64,000 nt of DNA, from NCBI GenBank assembly GCA_965225705.1, contig OZ245325.1, positions 1,488,001-1,552,000 on the forward strand, written 5' to 3'. The notes beneath the pieces were generated by a model, which worked only from the letters and a program-made list of their open reading frames with translations, had not been told where the DNA came from and searched no databases. Made by a program: the position numbers and the translations under genes. This stretch comes from G965225705 sp965225705. GTDB lineage: Bacteria > Pseudomonadota > Alphaproteobacteria > Caulobacterales > Maricaulaceae. Shown here in pieces: positions 63,660-64,000 of this stretch (within the stretch, counting starts at the first letter, position 1; every line of letters starts with the position of its first letter).

Positions 63660-64000
63660 CTAAACAGCAGACAAAGAAGCATCGCATAAAAGATAAGCAC
63701 GACCAGTCTCTGACTGCATCACAAGGGTAAGCAGGTCTTTATCTTCAAGAGCTTTATCAATAAGTTCATTTTGCTCACGCAGAAAATCACAAACCTTTAA
63801 AGCCATGTCAGGTTTATCACTCAAAACCTTTATTAAAGCCTGCACAGCCCCCGGGGCCGCTTTACGTGTAACTTCCCTCATGGCCTGTGGGCCATAGCCA
63901 TAGCGTGCAGCAGCAGCCTGAGATGCATCTTCTGAAGATAAAGCCTGTTTTGACGGATAACGAAGCTCCTCCAGCAAGTCTAAAACCCTGTTGCTGGCCT
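63660..64000 (-). CDS. C-terminal part of an unknown protein, cut by the window edge
   Basis: The frame is open from the window edge to a TAG at 63660-63662, giving about 112 residues of a C-terminus. The visible part is helical and alanine/leucine-rich (VQALIKVLSDKP, KVCDFLREQNELIDKALEDKDLL). No motif I can name. A TTG at 63977 could be mistaken for a start, but the frame continues upstream, so I treat the gene as partial. Confidence 0.5.
   Translation of the reverse strand, partial: ASNRVLDLLEELRYPSKQALSSEDASQAAAARYGYGPQAMREVTRKAAPGAVQALIKVLSDKPDMALKVCDFLREQNELIDKALEDKDLLTLVMQSETGRAYLLCDASLSAV

Overview
The window reads as a chromosomal segment of an alphaproteobacterium with visibly AT-leaning DNA. 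Evidence: a class I lysyl-tRNA synthetase; an F0 ATP synthase operon (I, a, c, b', b) separated from F1; a DivK-PleD pair; a CC0125/CC1285-type lipoprotein; the dnaB-alr-mlaE-mlaF order; and a GTTC-N7-GTTC LexA box before recA. Two TonB-dependent receptors, Mla transport, CpoB and an autotransporter show a Gram-negative envelope. Cytochrome c maturation, F0 and a quinone-linked PyrD indicate respiration. The order or genus cannot be fixed by eye. Almost everything is housekeeping; no rRNA, tRNA, IS element or CRISPR array was recognised.

Layout. 1-8.1 kb: hslO; an HD hydrolase coupled to a Nudix-like regulator; recA with its SOS box; sdhE; an FtsB-like protein; a YciI-like protein; ccmE-ccmF. 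8.1-17.3 kb: cpoB-tilS-dsbA-like; the F0 operon; pyrD; a rhomboid protease; phhA. 17.5-28.2 kb: mfd; pduO; a DUF2867 protein; polyprenyl synthase with an unlisted 51-codon membrane peptide behind it; a TrmN6-like methyltransferase; an S49 peptidase; a HAD-UbiA-like fusion; lysS. 28.4-33.4 kb: a large TonB receptor with a strong terminator; an AT-rich region with clustered DnaA boxes; dnaB. 33.5-35.6 kb: a small accessory interval that splits dnaB from alr. It holds an orphan RelB/DinJ-like antitoxin, a YHYH-type secreted protein, a decayed copy of the dnaB start region and an ORF fragment. 35.6-39 kb: alr, mlaE, mlaF, dut. 39.3-43.2 kb: valine catabolism (isobutyryl-CoA dehydrogenase, 3-hydroxyisobutyryl-CoA hydrolase, 3-hydroxyisobutyrate dehydrogenase) plus a MarR regulator. 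43.7-48.9 kb: metG, two lipoproteins, ruvX, pccB. 49.3-52.8 kb: divK-pleD and a MATE exporter. 53-58.9 kb: chorismate mutase, a DUF11 surface-protein operon whose large gene is frameshifted, and a GDSL autotransporter esterase. 58.9-64 kb: a UDG-family protein, aroC, a Fur-box-linked haem-type receptor, and a gene running off the edge.

Links between genes. Valine breakdown yields propionyl-CoA, which PccB would carboxylate. The next step, methylmalonyl-CoA mutase, needs adenosylcobalamin, which PduO makes. AroC, chorismate mutase and PhhA all belong to aromatic amino acid metabolism. DivK and PleD connect cell-cycle phosphorelay to cyclic di-GMP.

No complete new defence or mobile system is visible. 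The parts most worth a second look are the DnaA-box cluster before dnaB, the accessory interval with the duplicated dnaB start, the frameshifted DUF11 operon, the HAD-UbiA protein with altered metal-binding residues, and the 51-aa membrane peptide.
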